NCBI RefSeq assembly: GCF_000196735.1
Contig: NC_014551.1
Location: 562,501 to 626,500, forward strand
Direction of reading: 5' to 3'
Source: Bacillus amyloliquefaciens DSM 7 = ATCC 23350
GTDB lineage: Bacteria; Bacillota; Bacilli; Bacillales; Bacillaceae
DNA length: 64,000 nt
Shown here: positions 42,995-53,183 of the stretch, one piece after another
Layout: every line of letters starts with the position of its first letter
How positions within the stretch are numbered: position 1 is the stretch's first letter
Translations under genes and position numbers: made by a program
Notes under the pieces: model-generated
Database searches by the model: none
What the model was told of the DNA's origin: nothing
Seen by the model: only the letters and a program-made list of their open reading frames with translations

Positions 42995-43350
42995 TTACGA
43001 ACTCCGCACATTGGCTCGGGGTTTATGATGTGGATTTAATCATGTCATGGACTCCTAACGAGTACAAGCTTCTGCTCAAAGGGGCCAAGTTGCGAAAAAT
43101 AGATGAATTGGAGCTTATGGCAAGAAACGCCATGTTTCACCGTTACGCCATGAATGAGAAGCGCCCCAAAGAAACGAAAATGTTTGATGCAAAGAAGGCC
43201 AGACGTCAATTGGAGCGCAATATCACTGGCGATAACGACAAATGGCGCAAGTCAGATGTAAACGAGCTTGGCAAACGAGCCAAAGGGGTTCAGCGGTTTA
43301 ATGATGCAATCCGCAACCACTTTTCAAAATCCGGACAAGGAATGGGGTGA
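42958..43350 (+). CDS. Tail assembly chaperone T domain (-1 frame of G)
   Basis: About 130 codons in the -1 frame relative to G, with DYDQIITNSAHWLGVYDVDLIMSWTPNEYKLLL as the conserved T region. There is no suitable start with a ribosome site, so it is probably read by -1 (or +2) frameshift near the G stop. I see no canonical X-XXY-YYZ heptamer there. The left boundary given is approximate. Confidence 0.72.
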   Translation: MQRENGIDYDQIITNSAHWLGVYDVDLIMSWTPNEYKLLLKGAKLRKIDELELMARNAMFHRYAMNEKRPKETKMFDAKKARRQLERNITGDNDKWRKSDVNELGKRAKGVQRFNDAIRNHFSKSGQGMG

Positions 43351-43354
43351 GGGA

Positions 43355-46300
43355 ATGATCGAAAGACTGACAGCGATAGTTGAAGCACAGACACGAAAAT
43401 TTAATCGCAGTATGGATCGTGTCAACGATATAATGCGCCGGATGGCTGATCATCACACTGTCGAGATTGACGCCGAAATTGCCAGCTTTCAAGCAAGAGT
43501 ACGGCAGGCGGCGCAACAAATAGATAATTTTGTTCATCGACATGAACGAACGCGGGTTGATTTAGATGCGGATTCAGACCCTTTAACACGGGCCATCAAT
43601 TGGGCGAAGCAAAGATTAAGACAGATTCCCCAAACTGTCACCACGCAATTAATGGGGAATGTGCGGCCGTTATCTTCCGCATTGGCACGCGCTAAAGCAG
43701 GGCTATCGGCGGTGGCGAACAGAATCACAACGACGATAGACGGAAATCCCACTCCTTTAGGGCGTGCTGTCGCTGTTGCGCGGTCAGCCATAGCATCAGT
43801 ATCTCATAACGTAACTACCACTTTTAATGCGGCCACGTCGCCTATCATGCGCGGGGTTTCGGCAGTCCGTTCAGCTTTGGCTTCACTGCCAAACAGAATT
43901 ACCACGGTCATAAACGGAAACACAGCTGCGCTTATGCGCTCTGTAGCAACGGCACGCGCTGCTCTGGCGTCCTTGCCGAGAAAAGTATGGATTAGTATAG
44001 AAGCTCGAATTGATCGGTTTGAAACGTCAATGAACAGGCTTGCCAAGATCACAAACTCAGTTTCAACGGTCATCGGTCATTCAATTGCCGGGGCACTAAC
44101 GTCCCTACTCCCTGCAATCTCGCCAGCCCTTGCAAGTATTGTCGGGGTAATCGGCTCATTGGGTCCTATGCTCGGGGTGGCAGCCGGCGGAGTAATGGGG
44201 TTAACCAGTGCATTTGCAACAGCGGGAACAGGCGCGGCGGCATTCGGCGCCCTTGCTATTACTTCGATAAGCGGTGTATTCAAAGCATCCGAAGACCTTT
44301 CCAAGCTGCAGGAGAAGCTGGACAATGCAACAAGCGCGAAAGAGCGCGCTAAAATCATGAAACAGATCAATAATCTGCAAAAATCTCTTGGAAAAGAAGA
44401 GAGAGAGGCATTAAAGAACCTCGAAGACTTTAAAGACAATTGGCGGGACATCGGTACGATGGTTCAAAAGCCGATCTTAAAAACATTCGGTATGTCTCTA
44501 AATACGTTTAAACTCGCGCTTAACTCACTCATTCCAATGTTTGATGGACTGGCAAAAGAGGGCGTGGGACTGGCTAAAAGCATGGACAAGGCTTTTAAAG
44601 CTCCGGACATGCAGAGATTCATTTCCTATCTGAACAAAGAAGCTCCGGGGGCGTTTGCTTCATTCGGCCGATCTGCCGGGAATGTCTTACGGACAGTTTT
44701 TAATCTGATCGTAGCATTCGGACCGACCGGAAAGAGCATGACAAAATCCATCGAAGGAATGACCCAATCATGGGTGAAGTGGTCAGCGAACTTGGGCTCC
44801 TCAAAGAAATTTCAGGCTTTCGTGGAGTATACAAAAACCAACGGCCCGAAACTGCTGCAGATCATCAGAAACTTTTCGGGCGGTCTGACTAAGCTGTTTA
44901 CTGGATTCGCTCCTATGTCTCAAGACATGATGACATCGCTGGTAGGTATGACAAAGCGGTTCAATGAGTGGGCTGGCAGCGTTACGAAAACAAAAGAATT
45001 TCAATCGTTCATTGACTATATCAAAACTAACGGCCCTACAGTATGGAGCACATTGGGGCAGATCGCGAAGACTATCATCAACTTGCTTGTTGGCATGGCT
45101 CCACTCGGCAAAACGATCTTGGAGAATGTAAACGGGTTTTTGAAATTTACTAATGCGGCGATGGAAGCAAACCCGGCAATTGGGAAGTTCATTGCAGCGG
45201 GCATTTCATTAATCGGTGCTTTAAGAGCTATTGTTCCGGCGATAGTAGCAGTCAGTGCTGTTACCAACGGTCTTAAAGATTTTAAAGATGCAGCTGAATA
45301 TCTACGAACCTTCAAAACCACAGCTGCGGGTATAAAGCTGGCCGGCCTGATTGGTCAATTAAAATCAGCGATAGCAACTATGGGACAATTCATTGCGAAG
45401 TATACAGCGATGGCAGCAAGAGCAACAGCTAATGCTGTTAAAATGGCGGCGTCATGGACTGCGATGAAAATCAGCTCTTTCATAACAATGCTGAAAAACG
45501 GCATTAAGCAGATGGGGCTTTTCATTGCCAGAATAACTGTTTTAGCGGCAAAATCAGCAGCCCAAGCAACACGAATGGCAGCGGCGTGGACTGCGGCAAA
45601 AATCAGTTCATTTGTGTCAATGTTGGCGGCAGGTATTAAACAAATGATCTTATTTGGTAAACGCTTGGTCATTTTGGCAGCTCAAGCAGCGGCAAATGCG
45701 GCGCGCATGGCAGCGTCATGGATCATCGCAATGGGGCCTATCGGTTGGATTACAGCGGCGGTTATAGCCTTAGTTGTTCTCATTATTGCCAATTGGGATA
45801 AAGTCAAGAAGTACACCCTTCAAGTTTGGGGCGTCATATCTCAGTGGCTCCAATCTGTATGGGAAGGCATTAAAACAGCGGCAACATCAACATGGAACGC
45901 AATAACGTCGTTTTTCTCCACTGTTTGGAATGGAATTGTTTCGGCAGCTAAAACCATTTGGAACGGGCTATCTGCTTTCTTTAAATGGGAATTCAATTTG
46001 TACAAAACCATTTTCACAACAGTTTGGAATGCTATAAAATCGTTTGCCTCTTCTGTCTGGAATGGTATTAAAAAGACTGCGACTTCAGTATGGAACGGCA
46101 TTAAGAACACTATTACCTCAATTTGGTCGGGGCTTAAATCGGCGGCCGTCACAGCCTTTACGTATATGCGGGCGCAGATCGTTAACAGGATCATTGCGAC
46201 GAGAGATAAAATGATCAGCATCTGGAATGCAATTAAGAGTAAAGTATCGTCCATATGGAATGCCCTGAAAAGTGCTGCAGTGACTGCTTTTACCTATATG

Positions 46301-48430
46301 CGCGCACAAATTGTGAATCGCATTATTGCAACCAGAGACAAAATGGTCAGTTTGTGGAACTCGATAAAAAGCAAAGTGACATCTGTCTGGAATGCTTTAA
46401 AAAGTGCAGCTGTAACAGCCTTCAACTACATGCGGGCGCAAATCGTCAATAGAATTGTAGCGACGAGAGACAGAGTAATAAGCCTCTGGAATACAGTGAA
46501 AAGCAAAGTGATGTCCATTTGGAACGGCATTAAAAGCGCAGCTTCTACAGCGTTCAGCTATATGAAAGCGCAAATCGTAAACCGTATCCAAGCAACGAAA
46601 GAACGCATTGTCAGCATTTGGAATGGTGTCATGAAATTTTTTAGAGGCATCAACCTCAAGTCCATTGGCCGCAACATCATACAAGGCTTAATAAATGGTA
46701 TCAGCGGCATGGCGGGTGCATTAGCGAGCAAAGTTAAATCAATGGCAAACGCAATTCCTAACGGCATGAAAAAGCTTCTGGGAATCCATTCACCGTCAAG
46801 GGTAATGCGTGACCAGGTCGGATATCACGTCGGCACCGGTATGGCGGCTGGTATTGATAAATCGCAGGGCAAAGTAAAAGCGGCCGCGGCAAAAGCAGCG
46901 AAAGCGGCTCAGAAGGCGGCTGAGGTAAAGGTTTCCAATAAAATTAAGAACGCTGAAGTGAAGTATGACACCAAGAAAATGGGCGCCGATACGTATATCA
47001 AAACATTGCAGAAGATTCAGAAGCAAAACAAGCTTACCAGCGAGCAAAACCGAAAAATCCAACGCGAGATATATCAGGCATCCAAAAGCGCCTCTGATAA
47101 GCAGAAGAAGCTTCTGAAAGAGCAGCAGCGCAAGGAAGCGAAGGCGAAGCTGGCGCATACCAAGAAAGTATCAGATCAGATTAAGAAAGCTGAGGCAAAA
47201 TACGATACAGGAAAAATCAGCGGGAATACGTATATCAAAACACTTGAGAAAATCAAGAAGAAGAACAAGCTGAATTCTGACCAGCAAATAAAGGTTCAAC
47301 GGGAAATCTATCAGACTCAAAAAACGATGGCTGATAAGGCCAGAAAGCAGAAGGAAGCCGAAAAGAAAGCGGCTGATAAGCTTAACAAGGGCATTCTTTC
47401 CGCAAACAATACTTATCTCTCAAAATTCAAAAGTGTGAATGATAAACTGACTGCTGATACCAAGGCGGCCAACGATGCCTATAAAAAGGAGCTGCAAGAC
47501 CGAACTAACGCGATTTATAACGCCATCGGTCTATTTGATGATGTCTCAAGTGAAAAAGTGAACGGCTCCAAGCTGACTGCAAATCTTAAAAAGCAGCTGG
47601 ACAAGATCAAAACGTTCAACAATGACATTTCAAAAATAGCAAGCCGGGCACCGAAGGCGTTCACAGACGAATTGAAAGAAATGGGTATCGGGTCAGCTGA
47701 TCAGATTAATGCGATTTCACGCATGACAGATTCCGAGTTAAATGAGTATGTCAAGCTGTGGCAGGAAAAGCATAAGCTGGCGAGCACTCAGGCGGAACAA
47801 GAATTAACCGGACTGAAGAACGAGACAACCAAGAAAATAGTTGAATTACGATCTGCCGCAAATAAAGAACTGGCACTTTTGAAAAATGACTATCTCCGCA
47901 AAATTGGGGAGCTTACAGTGGATGTAAAACAGCTTGGTTCTCTCAAGAAAAGCGGAAAAGCCATCGGTTCAAATACAATGGCTGGCATTATTTCTGGAAT
48001 GAAGAATATGCAAGGCGAGCTGGCGAAAGAAGCAAATTCCATCGCCTCGACAATTGAGAAAACCATTAAGAAAAAATTGAAAATCCACTCCCCATCCAGA
48101 TTGATGCGGGATCAGGTGGGGATCATGGTTCCTGCTGGTATCGCTGTGGGGATTCAGAATGGTATCGGCACTGTTCAAAAAGCTATGGGAGCCGTCAGTG
48201 AAGCTATGACTATTCAGCAAGAGGATATGAATTTTGCATATGACACATCCATTTCTAGCAGCGAACTCGGCACGGTTAGAAAAGAATTAAGCGCGGACAT
48301 CCGGAACCTTGAATTGCCTGACAGAATGATTGTTGTTGAGCTGGACAGCAAGAAGGTCGGTCAAGGCGTAGAAAAACCTGTCACAGACGCTCAGAAAAGG
48401 TCGAACGCAAGGAGGACGAGAATTAATTGA
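43355..48430 (+). CDS. Tail tape measure protein
   Basis: A 1691-aa tape measure. The start ATG 43355 follows GGGGTGAGGG; the longer frame from 43268 overlaps gpGT. The N-terminal 250 residues have four loose repeats of about 33 aa (ARSAIASVSHNVTTTFNA-type). Hydrophobic segments occur around residues 245-330 and 810-840. Tandem 44-aa repeats (SAAVTAFTYMRAQIVNRIIA...) occur at 46134-46660. The LGIHSPSRVMRDQVG motif occurs twice (near 46784 and 48082), and a Lys-rich coiled region lies between. Tail length in this family scales with the protein, so a tail of roughly 250 nm is expected (about 0.15 nm per residue; estimate). Confidence 0.94.
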   Translation: MIERLTAIVEAQTRKFNRSMDRVNDIMRRMADHHTVEIDAEIASFQARVRQAAQQIDNFVHRHERTRVDLDADSDPLTRAINWAKQRLRQIPQTVTTQLMGNVRPLSSALARAKAGLSAVANRITTTIDGNPTPLGRAVAVARSAIASVSHNVTTTFNAATSPIMRGVSAVRSALASLPNRITTVINGNTAALMRSVATARAALASLPRKVWISIEARIDRFETSMNRLAKITNSVSTVIGHSIAGALTSLLPAISPALASIVGVIGSLGPMLGVAAGGVMGLTSAFATAGTGAAAFGALAITSISGVFKASEDLSKLQEKLDNATSAKERAKIMKQINNLQKSLGKEEREALKNLEDFKDNWRDIGTMVQKPILKTFGMSLNTFKLALNSLIPMFDGLAKEGVGLAKSMDKAFKAPDMQRFISYLNKEAPGAFASFGRSAGNVLRTVFNLIVAFGPTGKSMTKSIEGMTQSWVKWSANLGSSKKFQAFVEYTKTNGPKLLQIIRNFSGGLTKLFTGFAPMSQDMMTSLVGMTKRFNEWAGSVTKTKEFQSFIDYIKTNGPTVWSTLGQIAKTIINLLVGMAPLGKTILENVNGFLKFTNAAMEANPAIGKFIAAGISLIGALRAIVPAIVAVSAVTNGLKDFKDAAEYLRTFKTTAAGIKLAGLIGQLKSAIATMGQFIAKYTAMAARATANAVKMAASWTAMKISSFITMLKNGIKQMGLFIARITVLAAKSAAQATRMAAAWTAAKISSFVSMLAAGIKQMILFGKRLVILAAQAAANAARMAASWIIAMGPIGWITAAVIALVVLIIANWDKVKKYTLQVWGVISQWLQSVWEGIKTAATSTWNAITSFFSTVWNGIVSAAKTIWNGLSAFFKWEFNLYKTIFTTVWNAIKSFASSVWNGIKKTATSVWNGIKNTITSIWSGLKSAAVTAFTYMRAQIVNRIIATRDKMISIWNAIKSKVSSIWNALKSAAVTAFTYMRAQIVNRIIATRDKMVSLWNSIKSKVTSVWNALKSAAVTAFNYMRAQIVNRIVATRDRVISLWNTVKSKVMSIWNGIKSAASTAFSYMKAQIVNRIQATKERIVSIWNGVMKFFRGINLKSIGRNIIQGLINGISGMAGALASKVKSMANAIPNGMKKLLGIHSPSRVMRDQVGYHVGTGMAAGIDKSQGKVKAAAAKAAKAAQKAAEVKVSNKIKNAEVKYDTKKMGADTYIKTLQKIQKQNKLTSEQNRKIQREIYQASKSASDKQKKLLKEQQRKEAKAKLAHTKKVSDQIKKAEAKYDTGKISGNTYIKTLEKIKKKNKLNSDQQIKVQREIYQTQKTMADKARKQKEAEKKAADKLNKGILSANNTYLSKFKSVNDKLTADTKAANDAYKKELQDRTNAIYNAIGLFDDVSSEKVNGSKLTANLKKQLDKIKTFNNDISKIASRAPKAFTDELKEMGIGSADQINAISRMTDSELNEYVKLWQEKHKLASTQAEQELTGLKNETTKKIVELRSAANKELALLKNDYLRKIGELTVDVKQLGSLKKSGKAIGSNTMAGIISGMKNMQGELAKEANSIASTIEKTIKKKLKIHSPSRLMRDQVGIMVPAGIAVGIQNGIGTVQKAMGAVSEAMTIQQEDMNFAYDTSISSSELGTVRKELSADIRNLELPDRMIVVELDSKKVGQGVEKPVTDAQKRSNARRTRIN
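46134..46661 (+). repeat. Four tandem 132-bp repeats in the tape measure gene
   Basis: Four copies of a 44-codon unit, starting near 46134, 46266, 46398 and 46530. Each contains SAAVTAF-YMRAQIVNRI-ATRD and a W-N-KSK segment. Copies differ at many synonymous sites, so they are not recent. They fit the length-setting role of the protein. Confidence 0.85.
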
Positions 48431-49191
48431 TCAATTATCAGGAACTACTGCCTAACCAATGGAAAATCACGTTTGATGGTATTGATATATCACCCTTCTT
48501 TTATGTGAAGACCACGGGCGGCCGGGGAGTGACAGGAAGAGAAGTGAATACAGCCACTATCGGGAATCGCCCCGGCGGTTTCCTGCGGAACACAAGAATC
48601 CCTGTAAGAGTCATAACCATTGAGGTTCTTTTTGCCTTCAGCAGTGAAGAAGAGTTGAAGAAAAAGCAGGAGGAATTGACTTTTATTCTGCACACTGAAG
48701 AGCCTAAACCGTTAATTTTTCATGATGAGCCCGACAGATTCTATAACGCTGTCTTTGAAAGCATTTCAGAAGGCGAAGAACAGGGAGGCTTTCAGACTGC
48801 AACATTGACTTTTATCTGTCCTGACCCAAAAAAATACGGCCCGGCGAAGGATTTTGAATTTAATTCAGGTATTCAGACTATCATTAATCCGGGATATGCG
48901 GCCGTAGACCCGACAATCGAATGCGTCTTTGAAGAGAAAGCCACTTCATATGAGGTGGCTCTTCTTAATGATGATGGGTCTGTATCGAAAACGATCAAGC
49001 TGCTGTACGATTTCATCGCTGGTGACACACTTGTAATTGATTCAGCAAAAAGAAAGGTCACTTGCAGCGGTAATTTAATCATGACAGCACTTCAAATTCA
49101 ATCAGATTGGTTTCTGCTGCCGCCCAGGACGCCAGTTAAAATCAAGTTCAGTCATAAGAGCAGTATCAAATTTAATGAGGCATATTTGTAA
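48427..49191 (+). CDS. Distal tail protein (Dit, SPP1 gp19.1-like)
   Basis: A 254-aa hub protein at the tail tip. TTG start overlapping the tape measure stop, with AAGGAGG upstream. Segments ISPFFYVKTTGGRGVTGREVNT, PGGFLRNTRIPVRVITIEV and KPLIFHDEPDRFYNAVFESI are typical of the Siphovirus Dit family. The C-terminal beta domain (about residues 150-254) is the galectin-like part. Confidence 0.92.
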   Translation: MINYQELLPNQWKITFDGIDISPFFYVKTTGGRGVTGREVNTATIGNRPGGFLRNTRIPVRVITIEVLFAFSSEEELKKKQEELTFILHTEEPKPLIFHDEPDRFYNAVFESISEGEEQGGFQTATLTFICPDPKKYGPAKDFEFNSGIQTIINPGYAAVDPTIECVFEEKATSYEVALLNDDGSVSKTIKLLYDFIAGDTLVIDSAKRKVTCSGNLIMTALQIQSDWFLLPPRTPVKIKFSHKSSIKFNEAYL

Positions 49192-49203
49192 GGAGGTCCG
49201 ATC

Positions 49204-52200
49204 ATGGCTGACATTTATATACTTTCACCAGATGATAAATTATTGACAGTGCTGTCCAGCCACGGACGAGAAACCTGTACGTTCTGGGATGCAAAATACA
49301 AGGAAGAGCTCAACAAGGGCTCTTCTTTTTCTTTTGTAGCCGATGCCTCCCACCCTGACGCGCGCTTCCTATTCGAAGAGAATCAAGTGGTATTCAACGA
49401 TAAGGACGGTGTAATGCGTCTGTTTGTCATCAAGGAACTGGATGATACAAGTGAAGAAGGAGAGATTAACACTCAGGTTACCTGTGAAGCTGCCATGATG
49501 GAGCTTGCTGAAACCTTTGTAAAAGATTTTCGCCCTACCAATAAAACTGCTCAGTTTGTACTGGATAATGTTCTTTCTCGGTCAAGATGGGTGGCGGAAG
49601 TAACGGCGGAGCTTGGAGTGAATTCGACTACCTTCTATAAAAAAACAGCGTTGGATTGTATCGCTGATGTGATCAATATATGGGGCGGAGAGCTTCAGGA
49701 CACTATAGAATTTGATGGAAATAAGGTCGTTAAACGAATCATAAAAATACTTCCTCGTCGCGGTAAAGACAGCGGGAAGCGCTTTGAGAGTGATAAGGAT
49801 ACAACGAATATCCGGCGGACCGTTATCAGTTACCCGGTGACAGCCCTTTGGGGTTACGGGGCATCCATAGCGTCTACGGATGAGGAAGGAGAGGAAACGG
49901 GCGGTTATTCCCGTTTTATTGATTTCTCTGAAGTAGAATGGAAAAAATCAAAAGGCGACCCGGTCGATAAGCCTTTAGGCCAGGAATGGGTTGGCGATCC
50001 GGATTTATTAGAACGATTGGGGCGCCTTAAAGATGGAAAGCTGATCCATCGGGAAGGCCAGTTCAATAATGAAGACATAACGGAGCCGGAAGAGCTCTTA
50101 AAGGCCACATATGATCATTTGATTACGACTGCATGTAAGACAGAAATCAATTACGAACTGTCCGTGCAACTGCTCGAGAGCGTGCCGGGACACGAACACG
50201 AACATGTGGAATTGGGAGATACAACGATCGCAATTGATCGAAATTTCGCTATCCCAATTGAGACATCACAGCGCGTTATTTCAATGGAATACGATATTAC
50301 CGATCCTGAAAATACTTGCGTTGTTGAGATCGGGCAATTTTTATCGGCATTACAAAAAGACGGTAGGCTTGAGCAGATTGAAAGTGTGATCGAAAAGAAC
50401 CGTGGCACTTGGGAAAGCAAACCGGACGCCGGAGAGGTTACGGATGGCAGTTTCCCTGATAAAGCCCCGCCTGTTCCGTCGAATGTAGTGATCAAGCCAA
50501 TGTTTCAGAATGTGGCCCTGACATGGGATTATGATCCGTCCAGTTATATCGCAGCTTATGAGGTATATGCTTCACAAGTAAATGGATTCACCCCATTAAA
50601 AGAGAATCGTATTTTCAGAGGCAAAACAGGCGGATACGAGCATTTTACGGGAGTAAATGAAGTTTGGTATTATCGCTTGCGCTCAATCAACACACGGGGC
50701 ACTGCGAGCGAATTCACGGATCAGTTTTCCGCGACCACTCAGCGCATTCTGACTGATGACATTGTTTTCGGAGCGATCACGAAAGAAAAACTGGCCGACC
50801 TGGCCGTTGATGCTGATAAGCTTTCCAGAAATTTTGATGATGCCAATATTTTGCCGGGTTCATTGTTGGATAGCAACTGGTGGTATGCCTATTCAGGCGC
50901 CAAGTACACGATAGACAAAAAAGAATTCAATGAAATGACAATTTCTCAGGATGGCACCAAGGCTTTTGGTGTTTGTCAACTCTCTGTAAAACAGACGATG
51001 GCGCTTGTGAAAGATCAAGTATATACTTTGTCTTTTGAAGTGAAACGAAATAATACAACAGATATATCTTGGAATCATCTAAAAAAAGGAAGCACATTCA
51101 TTTCATTGGATGCAAGCGGGCTCACTGACATAAGCAATTACCCGGCTGATGAATTCGTGAGAGTGAATATTCAATTCACGGCACCAGAAACCGGTAATAA
51201 TTACACAATTGGTTTGGGCGGCCGTGGTTCGGATGATAACAGTAATTGCAGTTATGTCGTAAGAAAAATTCAAGTCAGAAAAGGAGCGGTAATTAAAGAA
51301 TATGGCTACAGTCCCTATGACGTAGCCCTGGTTGATGGGGTCATCACGAATAACTATCTTGCAAACCTTGCGGTCGGTTCAGCCAATATTCAATCAGCCG
51401 CGATAACATCAGCAAAAATTGCAGATGCGGCGGTAGGGTCTGCTGCTATTGCGAACGCCGCAATTAAAAAGGCACACCTTGGAACGGCCATAATTGACAC
51501 CGCACATATTATTGATGGAGCAATTACAAACGCAAAAATCGCCAATCTGTCTGCTGATAAAATAACCGCCGGCACGATCAAGGGGATCACGATAGAAGGT
51601 TCTTTGATAAAAGGAGCCCGGTTTGAGCCAATCTCAAACTCGGATTCACTGACTGCTTATATTGAAGCGGGTACAATATATCAAAGAAAAAGAGCAAGTG
51701 AAGGGTTAAACTATGATGTTTTAGAATTGACAGCTTCATCATTCTCACAAAGAAGGCAGGCTGAAGATACAAGTGGGAATGTTAAATATGACATAAACCG
51801 TGTGTTAATCGAGAATGGCACAATTACGATAGACGGAGGCAAAACATTTCCGGAAGAAACTTATACTTCGGCCCTGAAAATCTATTCACAAAATCAAATT
51901 GATACTCGTGATTCAGCTGGCACATATTTTGATTTTTCGCTGAACAATGAGGTTGTTATGCAGTTGAAAAACACAGTAAATTACGACGGCTTAGTTGGAG
52001 ATAGATATGAAGCGGTTTTGGAGCACAAAAAATCAAGATTTGTGATAAGAAATAAAGACAGTGGGTGGGAATTCTTGCAGGTTATGAGTCCTTTCGCAAG
52101 TAAAGGAGGCTCTTTTGGTCCGGTTAAATATCGAATTAATGAAAGCGGCGATGTAATGTTGCGGGGCTTTTTGAGGAAAATGGGTGCTGGGGAACTGCGT

Positions 52201-52401
52201 GATTATGTAATTTGCAGTCTGCCTGAAGAAGTTGCACCGGAGTATCAGCAGATCTTTCCTGCTTACGTTTGGAACGGAACCGGAAAGGAACGTTTTACTG
52301 TGTATCCGAGCGGCGATATAAAGCTATTTTATGGACCGACTGACGGACGAGAATATGAAGTATCAATAAGTAACATCCATTTTAGACCAAAAGATAAATA
52401 G
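49204..52401 (+). CDS. Tail-associated protein (Tal) with FN3 and fibre-like regions
   Basis: A 1065-aa tail-tip protein. The N-terminal ~390 residues are the conserved Tal/gp27-like hub (ILSPDDKLLTVLSSHGRETC; LDNVLSRSRWVAEV). Residues ~418-515 form an FN3 domain (PPVPSNVVIKPMFQNVALTWD; WYYRLRSINTRGTASEF). Residues ~700-800 hold Ala/Ile-rich short repeats (SAKIADAAVGSAAIANAAIK), a fibre shaft. The C-terminus looks receptor-binding. No peptidase motif was recognised. Site AAGGAGG. Confidence 0.9.
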   Translation: MADIYILSPDDKLLTVLSSHGRETCTFWDAKYKEELNKGSSFSFVADASHPDARFLFEENQVVFNDKDGVMRLFVIKELDDTSEEGEINTQVTCEAAMMELAETFVKDFRPTNKTAQFVLDNVLSRSRWVAEVTAELGVNSTTFYKKTALDCIADVINIWGGELQDTIEFDGNKVVKRIIKILPRRGKDSGKRFESDKDTTNIRRTVISYPVTALWGYGASIASTDEEGEETGGYSRFIDFSEVEWKKSKGDPVDKPLGQEWVGDPDLLERLGRLKDGKLIHREGQFNNEDITEPEELLKATYDHLITTACKTEINYELSVQLLESVPGHEHEHVELGDTTIAIDRNFAIPIETSQRVISMEYDITDPENTCVVEIGQFLSALQKDGRLEQIESVIEKNRGTWESKPDAGEVTDGSFPDKAPPVPSNVVIKPMFQNVALTWDYDPSSYIAAYEVYASQVNGFTPLKENRIFRGKTGGYEHFTGVNEVWYYRLRSINTRGTASEFTDQFSATTQRILTDDIVFGAITKEKLADLAVDADKLSRNFDDANILPGSLLDSNWWYAYSGAKYTIDKKEFNEMTISQDGTKAFGVCQLSVKQTMALVKDQVYTLSFEVKRNNTTDISWNHLKKGSTFISLDASGLTDISNYPADEFVRVNIQFTAPETGNNYTIGLGGRGSDDNSNCSYVVRKIQVRKGAVIKEYGYSPYDVALVDGVITNNYLANLAVGSANIQSAAITSAKIADAAVGSAAIANAAIKKAHLGTAIIDTAHIIDGAITNAKIANLSADKITAGTIKGITIEGSLIKGARFEPISNSDSLTAYIEAGTIYQRKRASEGLNYDVLELTASSFSQRRQAEDTSGNVKYDINRVLIENGTITIDGGKTFPEETYTSALKIYSQNQIDTRDSAGTYFDFSLNNEVVMQLKNTVNYDGLVGDRYEAVLEHKKSRFVIRNKDSGWEFLQVMSPFASKGGSFGPVKYRINESGDVMLRGFLRKMGAGELRDYVICSLPEEVAPEYQQIFPAYVWNGTGKERFTVYPSGDIKLFYGPTDGREYEVSISNIHFRPKDK

Positions 52402-52412
52402 GTGGGATTGCC

Positions 52413-52700
52413 ATGAAAACTTTTTTAGGAGTTGATAAAGAAGGTTTTGTAAACGGCGTGTTTTATCAGAATTCTGAAGATCGTGAGCCACCTGAAGGTT
52501 TTTATGAAGCTCCGGCCGAACAGTTTTTTATGGTTAAAAGAGATTTTGAAAATAACTGCTGGACTGAGGGCTTATCAACGGAAGATATTGAACGTATTAA
52601 AGAAGAAAGCGAAGGTTCTCAAACTGATGAAGAGGAAAATTTGAAAGCTAGAACTCTTGATCTTCAGCGTGTTTGCAATCTCTTAATGAATCAATCATAA
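52413..52700 (+). CDS. Small tail-fibre-associated protein
   Basis: 95 aa (MKTFLGVDKEGFVNGVFYQNSED...), acidic with a helical C-terminus. Proteins like this usually follow fibre genes and may be chaperones or fibre ends. Family not fixed. Confidence 0.65.
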   Translation: MKTFLGVDKEGFVNGVFYQNSEDREPPEGFYEAPAEQFFMVKRDFENNCWTEGLSTEDIERIKEESEGSQTDEEENLKARTLDLQRVCNLLMNQS

Positions 52701-52718
52701 GAAGCGGAGGAAATTTCA

Positions 52719-52886
52719 TTGGAGAATCGAAGCGTTCTCTTCGGTTTTTTTGAAGACTGCTGGAAAAATGGAACTGTTTTGACCGTTGAAATGAGAAAAG
52801 CCGTTGAGAAAGGCCGCATCACACAAGCGGAATATGATGAAATTACAGAAAACGAACGCGGTAATGCGTATCCGGATCAAGAATAG
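52719..52886 (+). CDS. XkdX-family small phage protein
   Basis: 55 aa from TTG 52719 (site GCGGAGG). The pattern W-x-G-x-V/L-T-x-E-M-x-x-A-V-E-K-G-x-I-T-Q-A-E-Y-D-E-I-T is that of XkdX proteins, found between tail and lysis genes in PBSX and SPP1-like phages. Function unknown. Confidence 0.85.
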   Translation: MENRSVLFGFFEDCWKNGTVLTVEMRKAVEKGRITQAEYDEITENERGNAYPDQE

Positions 52887-52899
52887 GGAGGGGAACAGG

Positions 52900-53121
52900 G
52901 TGCAAGAAATGACAAAAGAGCAGCTTCAGGAACAGCTGCAGATTGAAATCTATAAATCTATTTCACTGCAAGAAGAATTGGATCAAAAGAATAAGGAACG
53001 CGCCGAATACAAAGCTTTATATACATTTGCTCAAAAGAAGCGCGAGGAACTTCAAGAACAATTAAATGCTGCACTGTCAGCAAATGAAGGCCGTAGTGAA
53101 CCAGCACCTGTAACCGAATAG
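52900..53121 (+). CDS. Coiled-coil protein before lysis genes
   Basis: 73 aa from GTG 52900 (site GGGAGGGG); nearly all heptad-like helix (KEQLQEQLQIEIYKSISLQEEL). It sits between XkdX and XhlA. Function unknown. Confidence 0.6.
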   Translation: MQEMTKEQLQEQLQIEIYKSISLQEELDQKNKERAEYKALYTFAQKKREELQEQLNAALSANEGRSEPAPVTE

Positions 53122-53183
53122 GTGTTTTTATTTTGCCTCGAAGGAGGTGAAGCGTATGAGATAGATAAAAGGGGGGCGTACTA

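Noticed and set aside
46255-46452. Cys-rich frame inside the tape measure gene
   Set aside because: It is a by-product of the tandem 132-bp repeats read in another frame and has no ribosome site.
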